Shown: positions 1-6,825 of the stretch, piece by piece
How positions within the stretch are numbered: position 1 is the first letter of the stretch
Layout: every line of letters begins with the position of its first letter
From: Granulosicoccus sp965367215
GTDB lineage: Bacteria; Pseudomonadota; Gammaproteobacteria; Granulosicoccales; Granulosicoccaceae
Direction of reading: 5' to 3'
Assembly (NCBI GenBank): GCA_965367215.1
Contig: CBDUIJ010000077.1
Coordinates: 1-19,215 of the forward strand
Length of the DNA stretch: 19,215 nucleotides
The notes under the pieces: generated by a model
What the model saw: the letters and a program-made list of their open reading frames with translations, nothing else
What the model was told of the DNA's origin: nothing
The model's database searches: none
Position numbers and translations under genes: made by a program

Positions 1-368
1 CGGTTTGTCTGGCAGCCTTTACCGCTGCCGGTATTGCCGGGTCCAAGCCGATGGCCACGGGGGTAGAGGCCTGGAAGATCGCGAAGGGGCTTTATATCGT
101 TCCATTGATGTTTGCCTATACACCCATGATCGGCGCGCCATTGCCGGACTTGCTGCGAATCGGTGGCTTTGCATTGTTTGGCATCTATGCCTTCAATGTC
201 CTGCTGCAACGATATTCAGAAGGGCCGCTGCGCATCTGGCACTACCCGCTGTTGCTGGTCGCCATGGCCGGTACCTTCTATCCGCTGCACTGGGCAGCCA
301 ATATCGTCGGTGCCGTGCTTGTTGTATTTATCATCCAGCAAAGCAAGCAGGCAGCGGTGAAAGCCTGA
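1..368 (+). CDS. TRAP transporter fused permease, C-terminal fragment
   Basis: The reading frame is open from the left edge (frame starting at base 3) to a TGA at 366-368, so only about the last 120 residues are present. The visible stretch begins with CLAAFTAAGIAGSKPMATG and continues with a hydrophobic segment ending in PLMFAYTPMI. This is the pattern seen near the C-terminus of the 4TM/12TM fused DctQM-type permeases of TRAP transporters, which import carboxylates or other organic solutes together with a periplasmic binding protein. Three or four membrane helices are visible (roughly IAKGLYIVPLMFAY, LLRIGGFALFGIYAFNVLL, YPLLLVAMAGTFYPL, AANIVGAVLVVFII), then a short cytoplasmic tail. The binding protein and the rest of the permease would lie to the left. 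The ATG at 51 is internal and is not the start. The fused-TRAP family call rests on remembered motif style, not a search. Confidence 0.72.
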   Translation, partial: VCLAAFTAAGIAGSKPMATGVEAWKIAKGLYIVPLMFAYTPMIGAPLPDLLRIGGFALFGIYAFNVLLQRYSEGPLRIWHYPLLLVAMAGTFYPLHWAANIVGAVLVVFIIQQSKQAAVKA

Positions 369-375
369 CAAGGGG

Positions 376-396
376 AGCGTTGCAGACAGCAACGCT
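376..396. terminator. Stem-loop between the TRAP gene and the XRE regulator
   Basis: AGCGTTGC (376-383) pairs perfectly with GCAACGCT (389-396) around a five-base loop. It lies eight bases after the TRAP stop codon and between two convergent genes, the usual place for a shared terminator. Neither strand has a proper T-run after the stem, so it is at best a weak intrinsic terminator and may simply be an RNA 3'-end stabiliser. Confidence 0.45.
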
Positions 397-417
397 TCGG
401 TCAAGACTCCTTGATCA

Positions 418-1194
418 TCAGTGTGTCCGCTTCCGACCTTTGGCCGGATGCGGACCGATGCTGAACAAGCTGGCAAACGAGGCAGCCCGGTGGGCAAAGG
501 ACCATTTGAACGCCGTCAGTTCGTCAGGTTTCGACGTCAGTCTGTCCTGTCTCGCCAGTTTCGCAATGCGCTTGACCATGGACTTCACATCGTCCTCCAG
601 TAGTTGCGCAGTTGCAGGACGCATGCGTCTGGAAATGGTGACATAAGACCCGGGAGTGTCGACGGCATCCTCGATGCAATGTCTCAGAAACTCGATGTTG
701 AGTTCGGCATGCAGCTGCTGCAGGGGGCCATCTGCCGAGAGCTGCAGCGGTGCTGTGGAACTGGGCAATATCTGTCCCATTGCGCCGATGGTGACCATCC
801 CCAGGCGTTCAAGGTCGCGTGCATACAGGTGCAGGTCGGCTTCCTCGAGTCCATTGATTGCAGCGATCTCGGAAGATGGCATGTCATCCCGAACCAGCAG
901 GTAGAAATGAAAGAGGGCGGGTGAATTCGCCAGTGCCTGTTCGACCTCGTGTGACAGACAGAGAACGGGTTCCTCCGTTCGGTCGGCGATCTCCAGCACT
1001 TCGGTCAGCGACAGATCCAGCAGCTGGCAGATCGATTCAAGTCGGCTGAATTTGCAGTCGCGATCGACGAACAAGCGCTTGACCGTGGGTTCCGATACGT
1101 TCATGCGCTCAGCCAGATCGGCGTAGGTCATTCCACGCGCCTTGAGCACACGCTTGAGAACAGCAAAGGCCTGACTTCGCAGGGAAGTATTCAC
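418..1194 (-). CDS. XRE-family helix-turn-helix transcriptional regulator
   Basis: This 258-residue protein has an N-terminal Cro/C1-type helix-turn-helix at about residues 8-60. It contains GMTYADLAERMNVSEPTVKRLF, where the second helix would contact DNA, followed by a typical continuation (SRLESICQLLDLSLTEVLEIA). The remaining ~190 residues are a helical domain without an obvious enzyme motif. The sequence SRRMRPATAQLLEDDVKSMVKRI near the end recalls the C-terminal domains of TIGR02147/DUF4423-like regulators, but I cannot confirm that. The only plausible start is GTG at 1194; no good Shine-Dalgarno sequence is visible. It is divergent from the dehydrogenase at 1344, so it may control that gene and itself from the 149-bp shared intergenic region. 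It converges on the TRAP gene. The target and ligand are unknown. Confidence 0.8.
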   Translation of the reverse strand: MNTSLRSQAFAVLKRVLKARGMTYADLAERMNVSEPTVKRLFVDRDCKFSRLESICQLLDLSLTEVLEIADRTEEPVLCLSHEVEQALANSPALFHFYLLVRDDMPSSEIAAINGLEEADLHLYARDLERLGMVTIGAMGQILPSSTAPLQLSADGPLQQLHAELNIEFLRHCIEDAVDTPGSYVTISRRMRPATAQLLEDDVKSMVKRIAKLARQDRLTSKPDELTAFKWSFAHRAASFASLFSIGPHPAKGRKRTH

Positions 1195-1343
1195 GATACG
1201 GGTTTGTCTCGACGAGTATCACCAGATGATGCCATTGTTCTGATTCGTTGACCACAAGGATCGCCAGGTGCACCTTTGTCGCATCAACTCCCATCTCGAC
1301 GGGGAGTAATTCGGCCCACTAGAGTCAACTTTCAGGAAAGATC

Positions 1344-2102
1344 ATGAAAAACAGGTTCAAGAATCAGGTTGTCGTTGTGACGGGAGGCTCATCAGGTATC
1401 GGCCTTGCCATTGCCCGTGCTGCAATTGACGAAGGCGCCAGGCGTGTCTATATCACTGGGCGTTCCGAGCAGAAACTCGATGATGCCCGGGAGGCATTGG
1501 GGGAGCAGGCTGTTGCCCTCGTCTCGGACGCCTGCCGACCGGATGATCTTGCCGCGCTGAAGTCGGAAGTGGAGAAACGTGGGGACGCTCTCGATGTGGT
1601 GTTCGCCAATGCCGGAATTGCTGAGAACAATGTTCTGGGAAATACTCATGAGCAGCAATACAACGACGTCTTCGATATCAATGTGAAGGGTGTCTTCTTT
1701 ACCGTCCAGGCTTTGCTGCCGTTGATGCGTGACGGAGCCGCGGTGGTGTTGACGTCATCCATCGTATCTGCAAAGGGAATGGAGAATCTGAGTCTTTACA
1801 GTGCCAGCAAGGCGGCGGTACGTTCGTTTGCCAGGACATGGGCCAACGATCTGAAATCGCGACGCATTCGTGTCAATGCGCTGAGTCCGGGATTCACGAA
1901 AACGCCCATCATGAAAAACGGCCTGAAATGGGATGATGAGCAGATTGCTGCCTTTGATGAACAGGCAAAGACTCTGGTACCACTGGGGCACGTGGCGACA
2001 CCGGAGGCCATTGCATCCGCTGCGCTGTTTCTGGCATCCAGTGATGCCGGGTATGTCAATGGGGTGGAACTTGCCGTCGATGGCGGGTTCTCGCAGATCT
2101 GA
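1344..2102 (+). CDS. SDR family NAD(P)-dependent oxidoreductase
   Basis: A complete classical short-chain dehydrogenase/reductase of 252 residues, the normal length. The cofactor-binding TGGSSGIG motif is at residues 13-20, NAG at 89-91, the structural Asn at 113, and the catalytic Ser139, Tyr152 and Lys156 (YSASK). PGF, then a Thr-rich stretch, lies around 188, and the end (VNGVELAVDGGFSQI) is typical. Gly39-Arg40 after the second strand, with no acidic residue there, suggests NADP(H) rather than NAD(H) preference; that is an inference from SDR cofactor rules. AGGAAAG sits just before the ATG and supports the start. It is cytosolic, and the substrate cannot be told from sequence. Its divergent neighbour is an XRE-type regulator, the only context clue. 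The family call is secure; the specific reaction is unknown. Confidence 0.93.
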   Translation: MKNRFKNQVVVVTGGSSGIGLAIARAAIDEGARRVYITGRSEQKLDDAREALGEQAVALVSDACRPDDLAALKSEVEKRGDALDVVFANAGIAENNVLGNTHEQQYNDVFDINVKGVFFTVQALLPLMRDGAAVVLTSSIVSAKGMENLSLYSASKAAVRSFARTWANDLKSRRIRVNALSPGFTKTPIMKNGLKWDDEQIAAFDEQAKTLVPLGHVATPEAIASAALFLASSDAGYVNGVELAVDGGFSQI

Positions 2103-2158
2103 CAGTTCGTGATCGTTCAATACAACTCTGGATGATGCGAATGATGCCAGAGCCTGAG

Positions 2159-2195
2159 TCCGGGTGATGTGCCTGAAGAGAGCCCATCACCCGGA
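2159..2195. repeat. 11-bp inverted repeat downstream of the SDR gene
   Basis: TCCGGGTGATG (2159-2169) is the exact reverse complement of CATCACCCGGA (2185-2195), with a 15-base loop. A shorter repeat, CTCTGG/CCAGAG, lies just before it at about 2127-2153. The position between convergent genes suggests transcript 3'-end structure, but no T-run follows on either strand. Confidence 0.5.
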
Positions 2196-2225
2196 TGCGA
2201 ACTTGACGAATCTACAAAATGGAAG

Positions 2226-2246
2226 TCCGGTTCGTTTCGAACCGGA
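2226..2246 (-). terminator. Rho-independent terminator of the EF-hand gene
   Basis: TCCGGTTCG (2226-2234) and CGAACCGGA (2238-2246) form a perfect nine-base stem with a three-base loop. On the minus strand it begins 14 bases after the EF-hand stop codon and is followed within a few bases by CTTCCATTTTG, a short imperfect T-run. That orientation fits the small secreted protein gene; no T-run follows on the plus strand. Confidence 0.65.
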
Positions 2247-2259
2247 TCATCCCGGGTAC

Positions 2260-2505
2260 TTATTCGGCAGCGAGGGCTGCCAGTTCTTCGGCAGAGATTT
2301 CACTGTTGCCATCAGCATCCAGCGCATCCCACTTGCTCATGATCATTTCATTGGCGGAAGCTTCTGATTCTGACAAGGAGCCGTTACCGTCGGCATCCAG
2401 CATTTCGAGCAGTTGGGCAGAATCATCCTGAGCGCTGGCGACACTGGCAGCAACGGCCATGGGGATGGCAAGAACGATAGCGATTGTGCTTGTAGAGATT
2501 TTCAT
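2260..2505 (-). CDS. Small secreted EF-hand calcium-binding protein
   Basis: An 81-residue protein with an N-terminal signal peptide (MKISTST, hydrophobic core through Ala20, likely cleavage after ASA at 23-25) and a mature chain of about 56 residues. That chain is essentially two EF-hand loops. Loop 1 is residues 37-48 (DADGNGSLSESE) with canonical ligands at positions 1, 3, 5 and 12. Loop 2 is residues 63-74 (DADGNSEISAEE), where the usual Gly at position 6 is Ser. It should be a periplasmic or exported Ca2+-binding protein; the partner and role are unknown. GGAGAC ten bases before the ATG supports the start. A clear stem-loop terminator follows. It appears monocistronic, and the 455 bp upstream probably contain its promoter. 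Two-EF-hand secreted proteins of this size are common in marine proteobacteria. Confidence 0.88.
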   Translation of the reverse strand: MKISTSTIAIVLAIPMAVAASVASAQDDSAQLLEMLDADGNGSLSESEASANEMIMSKWDALDADGNSEISAEELAALAAE

Positions 2506-2960
2506 GGTCTGTCTCCAAAAATGCGTTCAACTGAAAAATGAGTATCAGGCCGTCGATACGGTCTGAGTATTTCGGACGTCAGCATGCTGTCTGTGAGGCG
2601 AGGGTGTCGGCCAGATCCCGTCGGATCGGTTTGGCCGAGTGCCCTCTATCACGGGTATAGGATGGGCCTTTTTGTATGAATGAATGATGACAAAACGGAT
2701 GTCCGGTACATTACTGAAAGGCAGGGTAATGCCTGTAGTGGCAAGCGTGAAACGTTGGAAATGTAGATGAATTGCCACGTGTTCCAGGATTGGCGAAAAT
2801 GCGTGTGAGGATGCCAGACAGAGGCTGACTTTCAGCGCTTCATTGTGTGTTCCTTAATACATGCATGTAACCTTTGAGGCTTTCTTTCTGGAAATGGTTT
2901 GCTGTTGCTGCATCCACCTTTCAGAATGTCCAGCCTGCGGAAAATACGTTCCTGATGTAT
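2506..2960. other. Intergenic region upstream of the EF-hand gene
   Basis: No convincing coding sequence is seen in this 455-bp stretch; the open frames have no family resemblance or ribosome-binding site. Two structures stand out. The first is a hairpin-capable repeat, TCGGCCAGATCC (2607-2618) against GGATC (2623-2627) plus TGGCCGA (2632-2638) with a four-base bulge. The second is a perfect 12-bp palindrome, TACATGCATGTA (2858-2869). Both lie upstream of the EF-hand gene and downstream of the LysE gene on the minus strand. The region most likely holds the promoter and control sites of the EF-hand gene. Confidence 0.5.
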
Positions 2961-3614
2961 CTATTGAGGTGCATGTCTGAACAACAGCATGGCCAATGCC
3001 GCGGATCCGAAGAGCGCGCTGATGAGAAACTCGAAGGGTCTGCGCACCGCTATGTAGGTTTTCAACGCTATCGAAGTAGAGAACAGAAAGGCGTATCCCG
3101 CGTAGATGGTGAATGCAATCAGAGCGCAGAAGCCGATCACGATGGAGAAAAACAGGGGGTGAGTCGTCGCGCTGGAACCCACCGAGTAGGCAGCCAGCCA
3201 GACCAACGGCACCTTGGGATTCGTCAGATGAACCAGGAATCCTTCAAGCGATAATTGGGTGGCCGAATAGGGCAGGCTGCGCTGCGATTCAAGCGCCGAA
3301 TGAGGCGACCTTGCCGAGCGAAACGATTTTGCGGACAAGTAGAAAAGATAGCATCCGGCAGAGAGTTTCATGATCAGGATGATGGTGACCGAGGCCTGAA
3401 TAGCCGTAACCGAAAACGCAGCGACGACGACAGCCCAGACCAGTGAACCGGCAGTTACACCCATCGAGAAGCAGAGAGCCTGACGCCGGCCTTGAGTGAT
3501 CCCCGCATTGAGAATCATCAATATCGTCGGGCCCGGGCTTGCCGCACCCACCGCAAACACGGACAGCACCAGAAGCAGGCTATGCCAATACGAAGTAATG
3601 AAATCGTGTATCAC
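2961..3614 (-). CDS. LysE/RhtB family amino-acid exporter (first of three)
   Basis: This 217-residue inner-membrane protein carries the LysE/RhtB hallmark SPGPT at residues 26-30 in the first helix and LTNPK midway. About six hydrophobic segments are seen, the usual topology and length for these exporters of amino acids or related metabolites. The start is GTG at 3614, with GAGGGATGA about ten bases upstream on the minus strand as a good ribosome-binding site. The next gene on the same strand, the EF-hand protein, is 455 bp away, so they are probably separate transcripts. The substrate cannot be assigned. The fold is secure, the transported molecule is not. Confidence 0.88.
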   Translation of the reverse strand: MIHDFITSYWHSLLLVLSVFAVGAASPGPTILMILNAGITQGRRQALCFSMGVTAGSLVWAVVVAAFSVTAIQASVTIILIMKLSAGCYLFYLSAKSFRSARSPHSALESQRSLPYSATQLSLEGFLVHLTNPKVPLVWLAAYSVGSSATTHPLFFSIVIGFCALIAFTIYAGYAFLFSTSIALKTYIAVRRPFEFLISALFGSAALAMLLFRHAPQ

Positions 3615-3968
3615 GACTCATCCCTCACAGTGCTGTCATCGTGCGGTTGTGCCGGGCACAGCGGTCTGCGGCCAATATCGACAGCCATGCTGGCAGACGG
3701 GACAAGGACATTCCTTCGTGTAGTCACTGCTTTGACTTTCGCTACTTTTTCCATATTCCACGTAACGAACACCAATGATAAAAATGACAGCATCGATCGC
3801 GCTGATGGATGAATCTGTTTGATGCGCGTGAAAGTCGTGCAGGGAATCACGCCAAGCACGTGCACGGGATTGCCGGCTGGCTGTCAAGAAAGTTTCTGCG
3901 GTTCGTTGTACCTGTTGAACGTCACCAGCGAATACCGGGTGTCATGAACAGCTCAATGGGGAATGAAC
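3615..3968. other. Intergenic region between the LysE exporter and the outer-membrane protein
   Basis: This ~350-bp stretch separates divergently transcribed genes and should contain both promoters. I see no gene that can be supported. One minus-strand frame ending near 3636 reads as a cysteine-rich peptide (KECPCPVCQHGCRYWPQ), but it has no clear start or ribosome-binding site and is not called. Confidence 0.45.
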
Positions 3969-4541
3969 ATGAAGAAGATGAAAGCGTCAGGAACTCTGGT
4001 TTCCGCCGCCGTACTGCTGCTGGCGGCAATGGGCAACGCGCAGGCTTTCGATGCCCAGCGTCAGGGCTTTCAAGGTGGTATAGGCATCGGCGCACATACG
4101 TCGGAGGTCAATCAGGAAAACCATCTCGACCCTTCATCCATTGAGTCGAAACAGAAAGTGGCTCTTGATTTTCATATCGGCTACGGTTTTACCAACCGAA
4201 TTGTGGGGTTCCTGGGGGCGAAGGGCGGTTCGGCACTGATTGATGGTCGTGCAGGCACGGTCGTCGTGAGCGGGTTTGGTGGCACGATCTATTGGGCAGA
4301 GAGCGCGCCATCACTCTATCTGACGGGCATGATCGGGCGCGGTAGCATGAGTCTTCAGGACGAAAATCCAGCGCTCGATGATTCCGGCTCTGCCTGGTTG
4401 GCGGGCGTTGGCTATGAAGTCAGCAAGGGGCTGCATCTCGAGTTGAGCCATGCCAGCGCAGATCTGATTGACCCGAACAATACATCGAACAGGTCAGCAA
4501 TGACGATGACCTTTGCAACAGTGAAGTATGTCTGGTACTGA
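3969..4541 (+). CDS. Small outer-membrane beta-barrel protein
   Basis: The protein has a signal peptide (MKKMKASG, hydrophobic core AAVLLLAAMG, cleavage AQA|F at residue 26). A mature chain of about 164 residues of alternating strands follows: GGIGIGAHTSE, KVALDFHIGYGFT, IVGFLGAKGG, GTVVVSGFGGTIYW, LYLTGMIGRG, GSAWLAGVGYEVSKGLHLELSHAS, MTMTFATVKYVWY. The C-terminus ends on an aromatic residue, as BAM substrates do. This matches eight-stranded OmpA/OmpW/OmpX-like barrels; I cannot pick one family. The start at 3969 is preferred over the ATG two codons earlier at 3963 because GGGGA (3958-3962) is correctly spaced only for 3969. It stands alone, with no same-strand neighbour within 170 bp. The function (adhesion, porin or stress) is not visible. 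Confidence 0.78.
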   Translation: MKKMKASGTLVSAAVLLLAAMGNAQAFDAQRQGFQGGIGIGAHTSEVNQENHLDPSSIESKQKVALDFHIGYGFTNRIVGFLGAKGGSALIDGRAGTVVVSGFGGTIYWAESAPSLYLTGMIGRGSMSLQDENPALDDSGSAWLAGVGYEVSKGLHLELSHASADLIDPNNTSNRSAMTMTFATVKYVWY

Positions 4542-4644
4542 ATGAAAACTGGATACAATGAGCGTAGTGTGGATTGAGTGCTGAGTCAGGCATACGCTAT
4601 TTTGATATATCCCACGCTGTCACCTTTGTCATGACCGGTTGTCA

Positions 4645-4654
4645 GACCCACTAG
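4645..4654. repeat. Left copy of GACCCACTAG direct repeat
   Basis: GACCCACTAG occurs here and again at 6645-6654, in the same orientation, just outside the lower-G+C sulfotransferase/TPR block. GTC precedes both copies (with one extra A here) and GGCC follows both (with six extra bases CAATAG here). This could be an insertion or recombination boundary, though a chance match is not excluded. Confidence 0.45.
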
Positions 4655-4762
4655 CAATAGGCCTCTAAAGACAGCTGCGCGGAGGTGCTTTAGCTATAGC
4701 CGCTTGCTTTGGTCATGATTTTGCAGAGTCAATTGACCGTCTCTTGCACCACGGTTTGGCCT

Positions 4763-5656
4763 ATGCACCGTCAATTAGTCGTTAGCGGATTTCATCGAAG
4801 TGGCACGTCAATGACCATGCAAGCTTTGGTGAGTGCTGGCCTGCACGCAGGTAACTCTCTAATCGGTGGTGATCCTTCGAACCCAGACGGGCATTTTGAG
4901 GATATAGAAACGGTCAATCTGCACGATAACTGGTTACGCAGCCTCGGCTCTGACTGGTGTCATACAGATGAATTGCCGCAGATTGATGCAACACAGGCTT
5001 CGGCCGGTATCGCGACCATACGCGATCGTTTAGACGAAGCTCAAAAACCGTGGGGGGTGAAAGATCCCCGTGCCTGCCTGTTTTTGCAACATTGGTTCAG
5101 CACGCTCCAGCGTCCCGCTGGCGTATTTGTTTATCGCCATTTTGCTGGCTGCTTGCATTCACTTCAAAGACGCCAAGCAAATGAGTTGCTGGTTAATCCA
5201 GACACATCAGCAAACGCACTTCGTTTCTGGTCTCATCCAGAAGTTGCATTGGAATCATGGTTGGTACACAACAATGCAATTATTGCGATCGCTCAGCAGT
5301 TTCCTGAGCAATGCGTTGTCATATCTCAAGAGGCTGTGATCCACGGCGCTCCAATCATCAGCGCTGTTAATGATTCTCTATCCATTGCACTCGATACGCA
5401 GTGTGATATTGGTGTAGATGCTTCAAAAACTGCACAGCGTAAAGAGTTCTGTGTTTCGAGTTCAGGCCTGCAAAGCCAACTAGAACATACTTGGGAACAG
5501 TTGCAGCAGCTTGCCGTACTACCGACCGATCATACACCCAAGGTTCAATGGGTCGAACCTCAACGCGCTGATATTAGAATCCATATAACCCCGCCATATC
5601 TTACTTCGCAATGGGACAGGCTCGGTGTCAGACGATCGCAAGGCGCTCAGGAGTGA
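4763..5656 (+). CDS. Sulfotransferase-like P-loop protein
   Basis: A 297-residue protein with a sulfotransferase-type 5'-phosphosulfate loop near the N-terminus, VVSGFHRSGTSM (residues 6-17). It has GGDPSNPDGHFED soon after and WGVKDPRACLFLQHW at 97-111. VYRHFAGCLHSLQRRQ is in the position of the 3'-phosphate-binding segment. This is the layout of bacterial sulfotransferases that move sulfate from PAPS to a sugar or other acceptor. Residues from about 210 onward show little I recognise. The start at 4763 is chosen because the P-loop begins directly after it; upstream in-frame starts (ATG 4715, TTG 4709) add unrelated residues. No ribosome-binding site is strong for any of them. The stop TGA sits in the ribosome-binding site of the next gene (5659), so the two are co-transcribed. 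Base composition is lower than in comM. An acceptor on a surface glycan is an inference from the neighbour. Confidence 0.72.
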   Translation: MHRQLVVSGFHRSGTSMTMQALVSAGLHAGNSLIGGDPSNPDGHFEDIETVNLHDNWLRSLGSDWCHTDELPQIDATQASAGIATIRDRLDEAQKPWGVKDPRACLFLQHWFSTLQRPAGVFVYRHFAGCLHSLQRRQANELLVNPDTSANALRFWSHPEVALESWLVHNNAIIAIAQQFPEQCVVISQEAVIHGAPIISAVNDSLSIALDTQCDIGVDASKTAQRKEFCVSSSGLQSQLEHTWEQLQQLAVLPTDHTPKVQWVEPQRADIRIHITPPYLTSQWDRLGVRRSQGAQE

Positions 5657-5658
5657 CC

Positions 5659-6462
5659 ATGGATCTTGAAAAATTGGATTTGTCGAATCGTGCGTTGCTT
5701 AATCGTACCTTGCATGAATCAGTACCGCTTCATCAATTGGGATTGTTGTCGTATGCGCTGTGCAAGCGTCCCGATGACATGTTTCTACACAGTCACATTG
5801 GTCGTGTTTACTATGGCCTCGGGTTATTGCCTCAAGCAGCAAAACACCTTGACTTGGCAATCAATGCCAAGAGTGAAGACCCTTCCGCCTATTTTCATCG
5901 CGCTCTGATATATCGTAATGACAATGAACTGACAGAATGCGTCGCGTTACTGGAACATTCAGTGTCATTGACGGACAACGCAGATTATCGCTTGACACTA
6001 ATTTCTGTTTTGATACAGCTGCGCCGTTTAGAGGAGGCAATCCTGCATAGCATTACAGGATTTGAAGCTCATCCCAACGATGCGCGTTTCTCTCGCTCCA
6101 AAGCAGAAGCACTGATTGCCAACAAACAATTTGATCTGGCCCTGAAATGGTGTGACGAACAAGACACGGCAGGTACGGACCCTATATGGCCATTATTGCG
6201 TTACCAGATTCAAGAAAGCTTGAATGACAGCATCAAGGCCGCTGCTGAATATCAGGAAAATACCCGGCGCCAGATTCTTGCACAAACAGATTACCGAGCT
6301 AGAGCATCACAGGTGTTGGCCTCAATTCCGGATCTGAATCTGCGTGAGCAGATTTCGATGCAATGGGAATCCAGGTTAGTGAAACTTGCATCCAAACCTG
6401 CAATGAGCATTGCGCAACAGCCACTACCTCGTGTAGCGATGTCTATCCTTGTTAATGATTAG
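5659..6462 (+). CDS. TPR-repeat protein, truncated from a TPR-glycosyltransferase fusion
   Basis: The frame gives 267 residues from ATG 5659, supported by AGGAG at 5649-5653, which overlaps the preceding stop codon. Tetratricopeptide-like helical pairs occur at about 43-72 (HSHIGRVYYGLGLLPQAAKH), 77-106 and 109-138, with a weaker one after 140. The protein ends in RVAMSILVND at a TAG. The same frame continues beyond the TAG with a recognisable glycosyltransferase start, so this is the N-terminal part of a longer TPR-GT protein whose enzyme domain is lost. Pairing with an adjacent sulfotransferase suggests the ancestral pair modified a glycan. It may still make a stable TPR protein, but catalytic function should be gone. 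A sequencing error at base 6460 would be an alternative explanation for the stop, but the frame also ends early at 6652. Confidence 0.75.
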   Translation: MDLEKLDLSNRALLNRTLHESVPLHQLGLLSYALCKRPDDMFLHSHIGRVYYGLGLLPQAAKHLDLAINAKSEDPSAYFHRALIYRNDNELTECVALLEHSVSLTDNADYRLTLISVLIQLRRLEEAILHSITGFEAHPNDARFSRSKAEALIANKQFDLALKWCDEQDTAGTDPIWPLLRYQIQESLNDSIKAAAEYQENTRRQILAQTDYRARASQVLASIPDLNLREQISMQWESRLVKLASKPAMSIAQQPLPRVAMSILVND

Positions 6463-6654
6463 GCAGATATCATTGCGGAGAATATCCACTATTACGCAGC
6501 ACGAGGCGTTCAGCACTGCATTGTGACTGATAGCGCTTCTGTCGATGGCACGCGCGAGATACTTGCACAACTGCGAAGTGAATACACACTGGAAACAGGA
6601 GAATCTCTGATTCAAGGCAAGCGGGTGCAATCGGTTTTCCGGTCGACCCACTAG
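6439..6654 (+). pseudogene. Remnant of a family-2-like glycosyltransferase domain
   Basis: Reading through the TAG at 6460-6462 in the TPR frame gives ADIIAENIHYYAARGVQHC, then IVTDSASVDGTREILAQLR, and a second TAG at 6652-6654. The pattern MSILVND-x-ADII...NI.YY...GV....VTD..S.DGT is the first beta-alpha-beta unit of GT2 / Glyco_tranf_2_4-type enzymes. In these an acidic residue normally stands where the TAG is; GAG to TAG is a one-base change. Likeness to the family fades after about SEYTLE, before the catalytic DxD region would be reached. The second stop lies inside the right GACCCACTAG repeat. I infer a broken gene that lost its C-terminal part, probably by deletion or recombination. Confidence 0.7.
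6645..6654. repeat. Right copy of GACCCACTAG direct repeat
   Basis: This is an exact copy of the ten bases at 4645-4654. It supplies the stop codon that ends the glycosyltransferase remnant. The next 171 bp up to comM (6655-6825) contain no gene I can support; several short frames on both strands read through without a start or family likeness. Confidence 0.45.
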
Positions 6655-6825
6655 GCCAGCCCATTGCGCTGTCAGCTCAAGAGCCAGGCTGTCGTAATAC
6701 AGCGATACGGCACACCATACCAGGTTGGAGCTGTCAATAAATACAGTGTTCGAGCAGATCCCGCAGTTCACCCCGGTGTACCTTGATAACATCGATGCGT
6801 ATCACATCAGGAACACGGAGGTTCC

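Noticed and set aside
3809..4144. Plus-strand frame of 111 codons overlapping the outer-membrane protein start
   Set aside because: It overlaps the well-supported signal peptide gene in another frame and has no family likeness.
6424..6792. Minus-strand frame of 122 codons across the glycosyltransferase remnant and the gap before comM
   Set aside because: Considered as a possible transposase remnant because it spans the repeat, but no transposase motif, start signal or terminal inverted repeat could be found.
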